Positions 1 through 12,500 of a stretch of 64,000 nucleotides of DNA are shown here, piece after piece. The notes under the pieces were generated by a model. It saw only the letters and a program-made list of their open reading frames with translations, did no database searches and was not told the DNA's origin. The DNA is taken from contig CACRXP010000001.1 of assembly GCA_902702965.1 (NCBI GenBank), positions 2,820,257 to 2,884,256 of the forward strand. The letters are read 5' to 3'. The DNA is from Spirometra erinaceieuropaei. Lineage: Eukaryota; Platyhelminthes; Cestoda; Diphyllobothriidea; Diphyllobothriidae. Position 1 is the stretch's first letter, and every line of letters begins with the position of its first letter. Position numbers and translations under genes: made by a program.

Positions 1-365
1 TTTCAAAGTCTAATTATACTCCTTCCTTGACTATAAAATATAAAGAAGACGTGATTTTCTATTAATTGAATGAAAGACGGCATACTATCATTTATCGTTT
101 CTATACGATATATTTGAATTTGCAAGACCATCGAAAATCAACGTGAAAAATGCATGCTACTTAAGTAGTCATTTTTTTACAGACTACGGTTTCTACAGAA
201 GATTTAAAAGAAGTGTATTCAAAAGCTGACACCCTGCCGAGTCCGAAATATTATAGGACGATGTCACAAGATAATCAGTATTACAACCGCGTCTAAGTAA
301 TCCTTCCTAATTGAGAACGGATCTCAGAATTTCAGCCAACATTTTATGAGATCGGTCACTCACTG
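1..365. mobile_element. Tc1-like hairpin MITE, copy A (right half, cut by window start)
   Basis: Right-hand arm of the ~1 kb hairpin family described for 27005-27997. It ends in GGTCACTCACTG followed by TA at 366-367, matching the family terminus and a TA target duplication. Internal landmarks shared with other copies include the ATGCATGCTACTTAAGTAGTCA block near 150-170 and AGTAATCCTTCCTAAT near 297. The left half lies outside the window. It starts only 16 bases past the PPEF stop codon, so the PPEF 3' UTR probably runs into it. Confidence 0.85.
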
Positions 366-381
366 TACATACAATATTCAA

Positions 382-578
382 TTATTTGTACTGGCCTGAC
401 TTACACAGAGAGGTCGCCAGACGAGCCGCCTCGACAAATTCGTTGAAGTCAATGTAGCCATCGTTGTTAAAGTCTATTAGAAACGCGACTTTCTCGATCG
501 CCTTTGCGTCGAAGGTTTTGCCCTGGCTCGAATGCAGGTGCTCACACGTTGCACAAAAGTTGTTCACGCTGACGAGGG
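382..578 (-). CDS. PPEF: PPEF exon 13: last EF-hand and stop codon
   Basis: Acceptor CTTTGCAG precedes base 578; the exon enters in phase 1 and ends at a TAA (384-382). It completes a degenerate middle EF-hand (FDKEGVALVSVNN across the junction with exon 12, in which the loop Gly is Ala and position 12 is Asn) and then encodes one canonical loop, DFNNDGYIDFNE, with ligands at positions 1, 3, 5, 7, 9 and 12. The C-terminus is SLCKSGQYK. No AATAAA is visible on this strand between the stop and the window edge. Confidence 0.9.
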
Positions 579-3500
579 CTGCAAAGAACAGAAAACGCAG
601 TAGGCAGAATGGGAAATTGTGGGTTCGTTTGTCGCACGCACTCATCGAAGTCTGAGTTGCTGTATAACGTCAGCTAAGGTAAAAACACTGCTGTAGAACC
701 TTGAGGATAAGAAGTTAACGTGGTAAAATGACTCTCAAGAAATGGTCGTCCGTTTTTCCTACTCCCTGCTGTTGATAAGTGTCGGTTGCTTCTGCACGGA
801 TTTTGACTCATTATGACCTAGATGGGACTTCAAGGCTGGTTGCTCTGAGGCCGTTACCGGCACATTGGTCTGGCAGTAATCGGATGAGAATATTCTCGCC
901 TACCTGCGTGAATCAAAGTCACACAATGCTCACGACTCGAGTAGTGGACATTTTGCGATTAATTATTGATGCTTGTATCAGTTCTTTCATACTTCATTCA
1001 TGAAATATGCGGTTGGTAAGGGAATATGGGTCCCAGTATTACGGTCGGCATTGCCCCAGATTCCAATGGGGTTAGAATTAGTGTTAGGGTTAGAAGGAAC
1101 GGGCTTACGGTTATAGTAATCAGTGCTGTGCCTATTGCTAGGAGAGTTTAGGTCAAAGTTAGAACACGGGAATTCAGCTCAAGGTCACTTCTAGTACTGA
1201 TGGATTCATATTCTTATGTCCGGCCATATGTACTAACTATGTAAAGAATTGTGTCTTTTCTTTGAATGTATACTCTCAAAGGAAGGGTTTTTCGATTTTA
1301 AAGAGGAACTCCATTGCCCGTATAGTTAGAAATTAAATGCGGATTCACACATATTCCCCGGATTTTCACACCATGCGTCAAGCGCTTTCACTGAGGTACC
1401 TTTACTTAATTATGCAGGTCCTCATAGAAAACACTTTCTGATGCCTATATAATATTGATGCAGATATCGGTCATATGGTGTACTTTTTAGAAATATTGCA
1501 TAATTGAATAATGCTCATTTGTTTTGATGTTCACGGGAGTGTCTCCGCAATTCAAACAATTGCAAACATCCCGAGAGACGGCATATTTATTTCCTGCTAG
1601 GGTTAACGCTGTGGAACGCATAAGTTTCTAGAAATGTCTTTTAGTGATAAATGTATTGCCCATCCATTCGATAAAATACGGCTTTACTTATACACGTATC
1701 GCCAATAAGTGGGGATACGCATGTTCGCTGAGTAATGGGCATTCCACTGCGTAATTTTTGTGGCTCCCCTGATGCCCAGGGTGTGAGAGACAAAGTGTAT
1801 TTTTCCCATCTTCTTGGCAATCTGACCTAGGGAATATTAGGCTTAAAGTTAGCCATGAAGAGCATTTGTTATAAGGCGAGCATACGGCAGGCATGACTAT
1901 TTTTTAGAGATACCGACTGCCTAACCAGAAATCGCCTATGCCCTCAGCCCGAAGGAAACATTGGTCTGCAAGGAAACGTGTGCTGATATCAATGGCCGTT
2001 TATCAGAGCAGTCCTCATTGGCTATTCCCGAATATCTTCGAGGGAATTTTTACCGGAAGTCAGCTGTAGGAATGAAAAATCTTCGTAAGCTATAATGCGC
2101 CCTGTCTTTTGGATCAATACTAGGAGATCCAACAGGAAGTTTATCAAAGCCACTTGCCATAAAAAAATCAAAATAATCGTCATTAGCTGCCCGACTTGTT
2201 CTGCCTCATTGCAAGTCACGTGCCGATAAGATTATAAGTTAAAAATTTAGTAGGCTTTATGTTCGCATGACGACGGTCTTACTGTCTTAATCGGCGTTCG
2301 TTAATTGGGAATCAACGAACATAACATGGTATTTAGGAAAACGAACACATGGCCGCAAAGTTTACGATGAGGGTATTTGTAATGCACAAATTTTCAAAAT
2401 ATACGGCCTGTTTAACAAGACAACGTTAATCAGTCAATTTCTGGGCCAGCCGACCAACAAATAATCAGAAGGTCTGCGATTCAACTACGCTTGATTTCAC
2501 ATATTTTCTGGTTATGCGACTTCTACATTTTATTCAGTAACCCGTTATTGCAGGTTAAACCGTTGGAAGTATTGAATTAGTAGAGATCGCTCGCCACAAT
2601 CACAGATTTTCCAACTATTAAGTCCTCTGTCGACAACTATGACATTTACTAAAAGGAATACATTTCAGTTGAAGCAGGCAAACAGGACGGGAATTAATGG
2701 TAGCAAAAAGTCGCGACGGCTCATCAGCTGCGTCCCGTCGCTTCATAACATAGATAACGGGCGAGAAGAATACAACAGATTTGAATTCGGGCTGAAAGTG
2801 GATATAGAAACAACGAGGTCGTGGTTTGCGGCTAATCGATAAAATTAGTAACTCAAACTCAGTATGGGAATAATGGTGGAAAAAGCGTTAACGAGCAAAA
2901 AGAAAGGGGAAGTGGAAATAAAGGAGCTAAAGGCTACCATGTCAAGGTTAGACTAACCGCATGTTCTAACTGTTTACAAAGATCTGGTTTCACCCGCCTT
3001 ATACAGGTCGCCTTCAGGTAACGCAATGTCCGAATTATTCATGCTCGAATAAGTACTCGGAAGGAATTTTTAGGGTCGACGGAGTGACCAGTATCAAGCA
3101 GGTGTTTTGTAATGGAGGAACGTGGGATTTTATCTTCTTGCTTTAGGAGCCATCTGGGTAGGTGCTCAATAGATCTGGCTGCCAACTGTCTTTGTGTTCA
3201 CCCTATGTGCTTGCATCCACAAGTGCATATGAATTCATAAATACAATTTGAAGTAACGTGCATTGGCAAGGCATCCTTAGTCCGTGGAATTATAAGACTT
3301 GGTAGGACTGCATAGTACGGGTTCGGCCACATTGTATGTCCATTCAATGGTGAACCGCAGTCGTCGTTTTATAGTATTTAATATACTGTCACCCTTAAAG
3401 GGCAAAGACATAAAAACGGGTTTTCGGAACTGAATTTCTTGTCATTTTTGCCCTATAGAGTGCTGTACTTCTGGAAAAAACGTACAGGATATTCAGGCTT

Positions 3501-6500
3501 AGGCAGACTTTCTTTGAGGCATACAAGTTCAGCATTCAATGTTTCGTTGGAGCAAATACTCCTAGCGCTGTGGAAAAGGGTGTATGCCAAGTTCAGCTTC
3601 CACTGTAGGAGTACAAAACTCAAAAATAGCCTTCTCGTTTGCTAAATGTGTTTGCTAAAGGAGGCAGTTATTATTACCCAAGTGCTCTGAGGACAGACCC
3701 AGTGCCCTCGCCGGTGTTCACCCCTCGATTGCGGGTCCACGAACAACATAAATGTCCTACGAGGTTAGGGTGCGGCAGAGACGGCATGGTTGTGCATGGG
3801 TGGGCGACAATCTGCACCCACAATCGTCAGCGCCACCGCTCACACATGCCGTCTTCAGGCCACCTAACCTTCCCTGTCAATCGGTTGCTTGAGTCACGTG
3901 TGACTTGGCAACAGTGTGGCGAGAGTTCGAAGTCAATCGACGATGTACCATTCTGTAATTGACTACGGGTGGACAAGCCCCAGGCGAGCCCACGCACCTC
4001 ACGCGGACGCTAACGGCCACAAAAGGTGTCACTCAAATGAAGAGACGACTTGCTGCAACTGTCCGTTGAACTGTGTGTACGCGCTCTCTCCCTCTATCTC
4101 TCGCCCCCAGTGAAGTTTGTCTACCCAAAGCTATCGCCCTGACTTTTGATTTGGAAACCTCGTACTGTCAACCCATCCCCTCTCTACAGATGGACTTTAT
4201 AATCATGTTTACCGTCGTTTCTGGAGGTCGACCTAAGTTCATCTAAAACAGGGTTTTCGTCGGTAGAAGCTTCAGGATGATGCTGACATATGCCTGAGAC
4301 GAAACGCACTCAAGAAAGAACTAGCAGAATTTGTGCATAGACAGGATTGCGTGGGGGAAATTAGGGGAATGAGTGGAGAACTCACCAACGCCTTCTTTGT
4401 CAAATTCCTTGAATATGAAAGCCATATGATCGAGGTCATCGTAGCAGTCACTTAGGGCTTGTTTTTTCTAAAGTTGTATAAATTGTCGTGTACGATAATC
4501 TGCAATTTTATTTGGAAAATCAGGTGTTCATATGAAAACAAACTGATACCTAATGATGGAAGCATTTCGACGGGATGAGTCGACATACGCTGGCGTCGAC
4601 AGGGCCAAGATAAGAATTTTTCACTGGAGAGCATGCAGTAAATGCCTAGTGCAAGGAGTTCGGTTTATCCGAAAGCAAATCGGATTTTGGATTCCAAGCC
4701 CCTGCCATAGACAAAGGCGTTTCTTGGTGCATTAATGAGATTACGTGAGTCAGACTGAGACAAGCAGTGGGAACATATCCCTCAGAGCATTTTTACTGTA
4801 ATAAATTTGGCGCGCCTGGATCTATGAAGAGGCGTTAAGAGTCGTGACCTGAATGACAGCTAACTGAACGGATAAATCAACTTTTTGCAGGACTGAAAGT
4901 CAGGACGCATTAGCTTCTTGCATATGTGGCCTTTATGGCACGGTCACTGATGTGAGATTCGGGCTGCCCCTACGGTAGCTCGGTAAATGTAATGTGACCA
5001 GATTGTGTGTGGCACGCTTAGACGGGGTTTTTAACCCTGACACTTGCTGCGTCAACGCCAATTTACGGTCGTCTTGACATTGACCTGCTATCGGTTTAAG
5101 GTGTATGAAGGGGGGGGGGCGGTGCTGCCAGACACTGTGCGAATATGTCTGCTCAAAAACGAATTCGCGCGCCTGTCAGTGGAACAAGTGGGGGATGGCC
5201 GAGCTGTTGGCTGGCTATGCAAGTCGCCCCGTATTAGTAACAGGCCCCCTTACGGATGGCTGACTCGTTTGGAACTGCACCCGATTCAATCCAGTCGTGG
5301 TCGTCTGTCTTTATTAAGGTCCCATGTTGTGGTTGTAAATCCGTCTGACGCTTAAAGCATCTGGCTTCTGGATGTCATAGCTACTGCCACCATCGAACTG
5401 TTTTGGGTAGCCCTGACAATCCTGCCTCTTTTAACTTGAATAGATTTTTGACGAGCGTTTGCCCTTGGGCAAGCGACTTGTGCAGGTTGTTCATAGTACC
5501 TCGCTGACAACTTCAGCCGCAGTTACGTTGCCCATTTTCGGCCTGCTCGTTCTCTGTTATCGAACAAGCATTTTTCATACCCATTTTGGAAGGATGCCTA
5601 ACTGCTCGTTCGGTTCTACAGATCTATAATCGGCAGTACTCGGTTGTGAATTGTGCCATCGGGTCGATGGGCTATACCCACGATAAGCTCTGTTGCTTCT
5701 GACCCTCATTTTATGTAAAACAAGGCACACGATAAAGTAGGTTTCGTATTCAGTGGCCCTGGATCAATACACAGGTGCATTTTGATGGGCATTTCGCATA
5801 ACCATTCTCTGGGGATCATTGTTCAGACAGTGGGTCTCTTCAATTTCTTCTACGGCGTACGGCAGTTACTTTTGCCTTTTGCATGTGTTTTTTTCTTTTT
5901 TGTTTGTGGTCCACTGCGTGATTAGCCGATCGTGCTTCCGGTCGACCTGAATCGGTTTTGTCATCGGGCCAGGTTTGCGAAGGGGGAGAGTACGACAGAG
6001 GTTGCGAAAGTCTGCTATCACTATAAATTAATTAACGCGTAATTCACCGTTAAACGCCCACCATGCTGTGGGACACACGGTGGCCATCGTCGCATGTGAC
6101 CGTCTAATTATCGATGACCGATGCAATTTGGACTCCGTCTGGCATTTGTAACCTTATGAAACCTTTCGTTCGTATTGTCATTGGAATATCAGGCAAAAGA
6201 GAGCACACATTATCTTCTCTTTCTCTGTTATCGTGAAATCTATGGTTGCAGTCGATATGAATGTTTTTCAGCGTCGTTTTCACTATCATCATAAAATTAC
6301 GTCAGTCATGCAGCGATATGGAGGGAATGGTTCGTAGCGCCAGAAAACGCCACGTCGAAGAGCTCAAAATAACATTCCTGCTAACGACCCGAAATGTGGG
6401 ATCCCATGGACATAACTTCGTTTTGCTCAAGGGTCCACTAAGTGTAAAAGTGCCAGCCACCAATCTTTCCAATGCGGCTTTGGACATGGCTGGCTGACAG

Positions 6501-9500
6501 CTAAAACCGAATGAGTAATGGAGATTTCTGTTTTTTCTTATCCGTCGGTTCTCATTGAAAATAATGTACTACCTTCGTCTGTGCATGTAAGTTAAAATAT
6601 CCCCGTGATACATGAAATTAGCGCACAAAGGAAGACGTCAGAGCGTACAATGGTTCTAGTGGTCAGATGCCTGTGCGAATCGAACATGGTCAGGTAGAGG
6701 ACGTGCGTTTTGGGATTGGCAATTGAACTTGAAACCAGAGAATGTCGGAGAATCCGCCAGGGCAAATTGTAACCGGCAACCTTCACCATCACGCTGCACC
6801 ACTGGTTTATGCTGACCTCACCTGAGACAAGCAAAATAGGGCCTCAAATAAATTAATGGAAGACAGGAATGGGGAACACATTTTTAGATTTTTTCATGCT
6901 TATCGCAACCCAGAGTGCAGATTGCCGGTGCGCACTAGTCAAGCCCTCCCTCCCTTAAAGGACCGAATATTAAGTTGTTAAGAAGGGGAGAAAGTCAAGA
7001 AAAATAACGGACGGACATTTGGTGCAAGTAAAGTTTTGTTTACACCGATGTTTCTTACCGGTTTTTTCTGGGTCGCAGGCCTGAAATGCGGCCAACAGCT
7101 CCTGCTTTTTGGCCAGCAGCCTTTTGCACAGTAGCTGAAATGCAGCGTCTCCAGAACCACTGAAAAGAACAAAACACAAGACGTGCATGAAGTGTGTCCA
7201 GGTAGAAGAAAACAATAGCGACCAATAGGTACCAACTACACGAAACTGCACATGTCTCACGTCTCGAACGCAGATTCCGGGTCATTATAAGGGAAGAAAC
7301 CGTCCTGATTTGCCTATTTAAAGGAAGTTTATCACCTGGATAATCAGCCCGGACGTAACGTTTGAAAAAAGTGTACGGCTCTTTGCATGTGGGTAGGAGG
7401 TCGACTCAAAGATCACAGGCTCTATGCTGAGGGAATCATGTTTACTTTCAAACCACTTTTACTTGTTAAAGCGAAAATGTTTTCTGAGTATTGCAATGAA
7501 ACCTTAAGATTATCCACGGCATAAGAACAAGAAAAAGATGATACCGGAAAGCCGAGTGTCAGGACAAGAAAAGTTTGGAGTCGATCATAGAAGACAAAGT
7601 AAATAAGTTGGAAAAACTTGGAAATATCACTGCCCACCCATCTGCAGCTAATCAATGAATGCGATGACCTTTCCCCGTCATGTTCAGCTCCCTGAGTTCG
7701 TCCCGCCAAAGCACATGCTCATGCGGTCCCTAAAAGGATCACACGGTAAATGCGCTGGAACAGCGCGAGGTCTGCATCAGAACAAGGCAGGCCTTATTGT
7801 GGATGCGCACCCATAAGAAGTGCTACACCTGGGTTTTGTGGCTCGCCTATGCGCAGACCCATGCCACGCCGTCAACCTGCATCAGACCCCGCCTCCATGT
7901 TTTGACCTTGCCATGATAGTGAGTTCAGGTCAGTGAGGAGAAGAGGCTTTAGTAGGTGCAGCGTAAGCCCGATATTGCTTTAAACTACTTCACGCGCAAG
8001 TCGCCGTACCTGCGCCCACGGTAAACGTCGACGGTCAGTCTGTCGGCCGACCGGTTACTGCATCAACGGACAAAATTGGTGATGAACTTTCGGCCTGTAT
8101 CGACTCGGACTTGATCCATAAAATTATTGTCATGCCATTTAAGGAGACTGGCACAAAATGGTGCAGTTACCAATTTCAGTAGTCTTTCGGTTGAAAAGCA
8201 AATACGATCCGTAAACAGTGCATCCTCTGGGCGTCCGCCATCCCAGCAGTTCGCTGTTTCTAGCGCCAAGTTTGAGAATGACTCTGAAGGGTCGGGAGAA
8301 TAAAGCTTCTGTTTCACCAGTCGTGTGTCCTTTTCTTAAACTACTTCCTGGAAATTAGACTTTTTGATGCCAGGACAACTTAATATTGTTACTCCTTTTC
8401 TATTGAAAATATAATCAATTTTGAGCGAGCCTGAAGTTAAACGCGAAATGGCGTGCGAAATAAGTATTACTGATGCTTTTTGAGTAAACCCCGCGACAGT
8501 AATAAACATCTTCATGCCTGGCGTCTAGATCAACGCACTCTGTCCTTCTTTCGAAAATGACTAAAATTTTGTCATCTCTTCCACCTGTGTGAAAATATGC
8601 CATTTGTGTAAATAGAACATTGAAGAAGTTTAAATAGGTAAATGTAAAAAATGAAATTTACAAGTGGATGCCTCGTTTGCCACGGTTGGAGTAAAGTTTC
8701 CCTGTAAAAATGCCAGACTGTTACTATAAATAATAGGACGAATTTATGAGTGTTTCGCTGAAGACTCAACTGATTACCTCTTGAGTATCTACCGATTTAA
8801 ACTGGATGTTTAATACTCGTTTTCGGGTTACCTGGAATGCATCAAAGATGGTTGATGTACAGTGCTTGGCTGAGGACGAAGCGATTTGCTCAAAGCAGAT
8901 TTGAGAACGTACTTATGCGAAGTAAACGAAACAGTTTATTACATCTGTAAACACTCATCTTTCATTTAGAAACTTCTCTCATTGCTATGGAACCGACGAT
9001 TGCGGACAGTATATCATTCAACCAGCCTTTTTCAGCTCTGTAATTCTACGCCATTGACGGAGGTGAGGGTATGTCCATTGACAATTAGCACCCACTTGAA
9101 TTCGAAGGTCTTAGACAAGTAAGAACGCGCGCAGAAGTGGCGATTGAAGACCCAATCTTGAGGAAACGTCTTAAGGGACTTTTATGAGAGGATAAGAAAC
9201 GGTTGTCAACTTATTTCAGAACGCACTTTCGATCGACTCGATTCCCATTTCCGCACTTTCCACATTTAAACTTCACCGCCTTTGGTTGTATAACAAGCTC
9301 AATGTTCCTGTCAGTGCCGTCGCCCTTAATTTTCCGTCTTCGAGAACTGCAGGTATAGATCTTCGAGGCGTCGGAAGAGGGGCGAACGAGCAGTTGGGAG
9401 GGGCAGGCGGAGGGAGTATAAGCGGCCTCCTGTAGGTCGCTACAGTTTGATCTGCAGTCGCCGGCAGTGTCATCGGGAAGGGCTGTCACTTCCACCGGTG

Positions 9501-12500
9501 CCAAAATGGTGACTTTGCGTTCGGGGCTCTTGGCCGCCGGCGTGACTTCGTAGAAACGTCGGGATGCCAATTGGAGGAAGGCGCCCATGTTGGTGTCATG
9601 GCCGTAGTAATTAGAGGCCGAGAAGATGGTCAGGACGGACTGGTTGTGATCCAGCTTCCAGCCCTGTGGACAGCACTCATGAGAGCGCACAAGGAGTCCC
9701 ATCTTCATTTGACTCAGGCGGTTGCTTGTCACATCGGGTCCGAAATAACTGCCACCGCCGCGCTTGAGGTTGGGTCGGGAGCCAGGTGTGGACTGGGGGT
9801 CACTCCAGAGTAAATCCAAGATCTGGTGATGAAAATTCAGCGTACGTGCGTGTAAAGTTCCTATCTCTGGGAAAAATTCAGCATGAGTGAGAATAATAGG
9901 AGAATCCGAGGTAGTAGAGTGTTCTCCGCCGTCCTCATTGTCACCTTTTTAGCTTTGGAAAGAACTTAACTTATTTTACCACAAGTGTCCTGGTTCCTGT
10001 TTAGGTCCCCGCCTCTCTGCGAAAATTCGTGACTTTTCCAATTTTTCATGCCCTTCTATAAAACTCGTCGATGGTCAGGTCATTAAAGCAAAAGCATTTC
10101 TGCATGTTGCTGGATTTGGGCTAGGAAAACTAGAATTCAGGCCCCTCAAATTTCGTGCATTTAACTTATATTGGAGTATTCTTCTGGTCGAAAGTGCATT
10201 TGGTATGTTCCACGCGGAGCACCAGATTGCATCACCACAGCAAACTTAATTTTATAAGCGAATATTGACATTTTTCTACAAACTTCTAAGTAGTATTTTG
10301 GGGCGTTATAAGACTGTCTGTCATTGATCAGTCCAAATGGAAACAAAATAATGTCATTTAATGTTACTCGGGGCAATTAAGTAACAATTGTTGCGTCCCA
10401 TAATTTTATGTGTGTCGATTTTCCACAGTTCGAAACATCAGAAGGTAAAACTGTTGCCGGGTAACCGCTTCGAACACCATAAGCAGTTTCGTTGCTAACA
10501 GTGCTTACCTTCAGACAGAAGAGAACATGCAAGTTCTAGGAAGCAGTTCAGAAAACGTGTTTGTGATCGCTGGAACCGTTCATCTTCCGCGTGCAAGAAT
10601 CTAGACTTATAAGCCATACTTCAAAAAATAGAAGGCCCTCCTCGAGAACCAAAAGTAGAGGATTGTTGAATGTTTTCGAGCCGGCACGACCCCCGCATCT
10701 TAAATAGTGGCGGAGCATCCAATCGAAATCCAAGAAGTCGTCGATTAGAATCCCTGCAAGTCGAAGGTCTTCTGGTTCGGGAAAATAATTGCGAGTCCAA
10801 TGTGATGTGTGATTACAGGATGGATTTGACTAGGTCATATGCCAAGGCCGGAAAATCTTGGCGTGTGAGGCGCAGATAATCAGTATCGAGTCATTTGAGA
10901 GCAAATTACACAACTAAATGCAGGCCCAGTTCTGGTTTACTCATGTGCCCTCGGAATAAATTAGATGAAGGTAAGTTCTTAGTAGAGTGACGATCTTGCG
11001 CTCGTGGACCTGAGTACACCGTGTGGCCAGTGACAGCGGTGCTGTGCGACTGAGCCTTGTAAAACTTTGGATTCTGATTTCAACAGCCATATCGCATGGG
11101 CACGGCCGACCGCACTGTGTACTGCAAGGAACGCGCCTATCTTTTCGCAGCTCAACGACTGCAGTAACATAGGAGGGAATTGAATTTACGCAACCAGCTT
11201 GCTGTCGGGAGAAGACAAGAGCAAAAGCCCTTGCAAACTCCTGCTAACTGAGCCTACGTCTTGCCAGGCCCAACTACATGCTTCCAGTAGGCGTGTAATT
11301 CTTCACAGGGTTACCCCTATTGTTCCCAATCGCTGTAAATGCCTGATGTATGCCCTCTCTGGCAATTTATGACTTAACTTTTTACTTAAAAGACGATTGG
11401 GGCTGTTATCTTTTCAGAAATTTATGAAATGGTATGCCTTAACGTGAGTGCATTTGCCAGGGAGACGGAGCTTTATGAGTAATTATCCGCTTTTTCCTCC
11501 ACATAAGTTGAATCAGGTTTAGAATTACATGAGCAATCACGGCATCTTTTCACACATACACACATACAATGAACACTAGAAGTGATCTTGAACGCAGCGG
11601 CTGGCAAGAATGTTTTTTCGGACGAAAACTGTCTTCCTACACTTTGCTTCACTTCCTCATAGTCAGACAGGACTTCCAACATAGAGTCAATTGAGTGAGT
11701 AGAATTCTAGGCAGTCCATAGGTCGCTTCTTTGGCCAACGGATACAACTTCTGTGACGTTTCCGCAGTGATTGTTGTAGTTTCTCAGTGCTTTGAGTGAG
11801 CCACCATGAGCATGAGGAGTGACCAATCTCATGCAACTCGGAAGTTGGGCGAAGTAGCATGTCCAATATTACGTGCCCTCCCCCCCCAAAAAACGCACTA
11901 AATATGTAAAGGTTATCCACTAATGATGGTTTCTACCATTCCCAATTTTCTATGCTTGGTTAATAGACAAAACCACGGTTGGTTATCCAACAGCGAGACA
12001 ATCGTAAATCGCCTTCTTTACATCCTCAGGAGCTTTTAACAGCGCTAATATGCACTAAGACATTCAATTTGTGCCCAAACATCCTCGTTTTATTTTACAT
12101 GGGCTTACCTGTCGCCAATCATCAAGAGAAACCGCATTTTCTCCCTCCAGTTGCGGTTGAAGTACGGAAGAGAACTAAAGATTTTTTTAAAAAAGATATA
12201 AGATATAAGTCCTTAACTTACCTGATTCAGTCGCAGACTATTTTCCAGTTTTCAAATAAATTAATTATCATACCGTAATGCATATAAAATCATTCCAAAT
12301 GCTCTAAAGAAGGCATAAGCATGCTAAACGCTAATGCAATGACAGATCAGGCTCAAAGTTACTCTGGAATTGTGAAACTTTTACGAAACCTAACTATACA
12401 CTTTCCTCGGGTATAAGATATGAAGATAAGGTGATTTTCTACCAAAGGAGTAAAATAAAGCATATTTATGCATGTTTTCTACAAAATATATTCTGATTTA

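Noticed and set aside
779..1003. IIDACISSFILHS resembling the LINE motif FIDACILPLILYCS at 54370
   Set aside because: Only a dozen residues match and nothing around it resembles the LINE.
10500..10540. Good donor CTGAAG|GTAAGC suggesting another exon in PPEF intron 8
   Set aside because: No coding sequence before it matches PPEF, and exons 8 and 9 join directly in phase at a conserved position.
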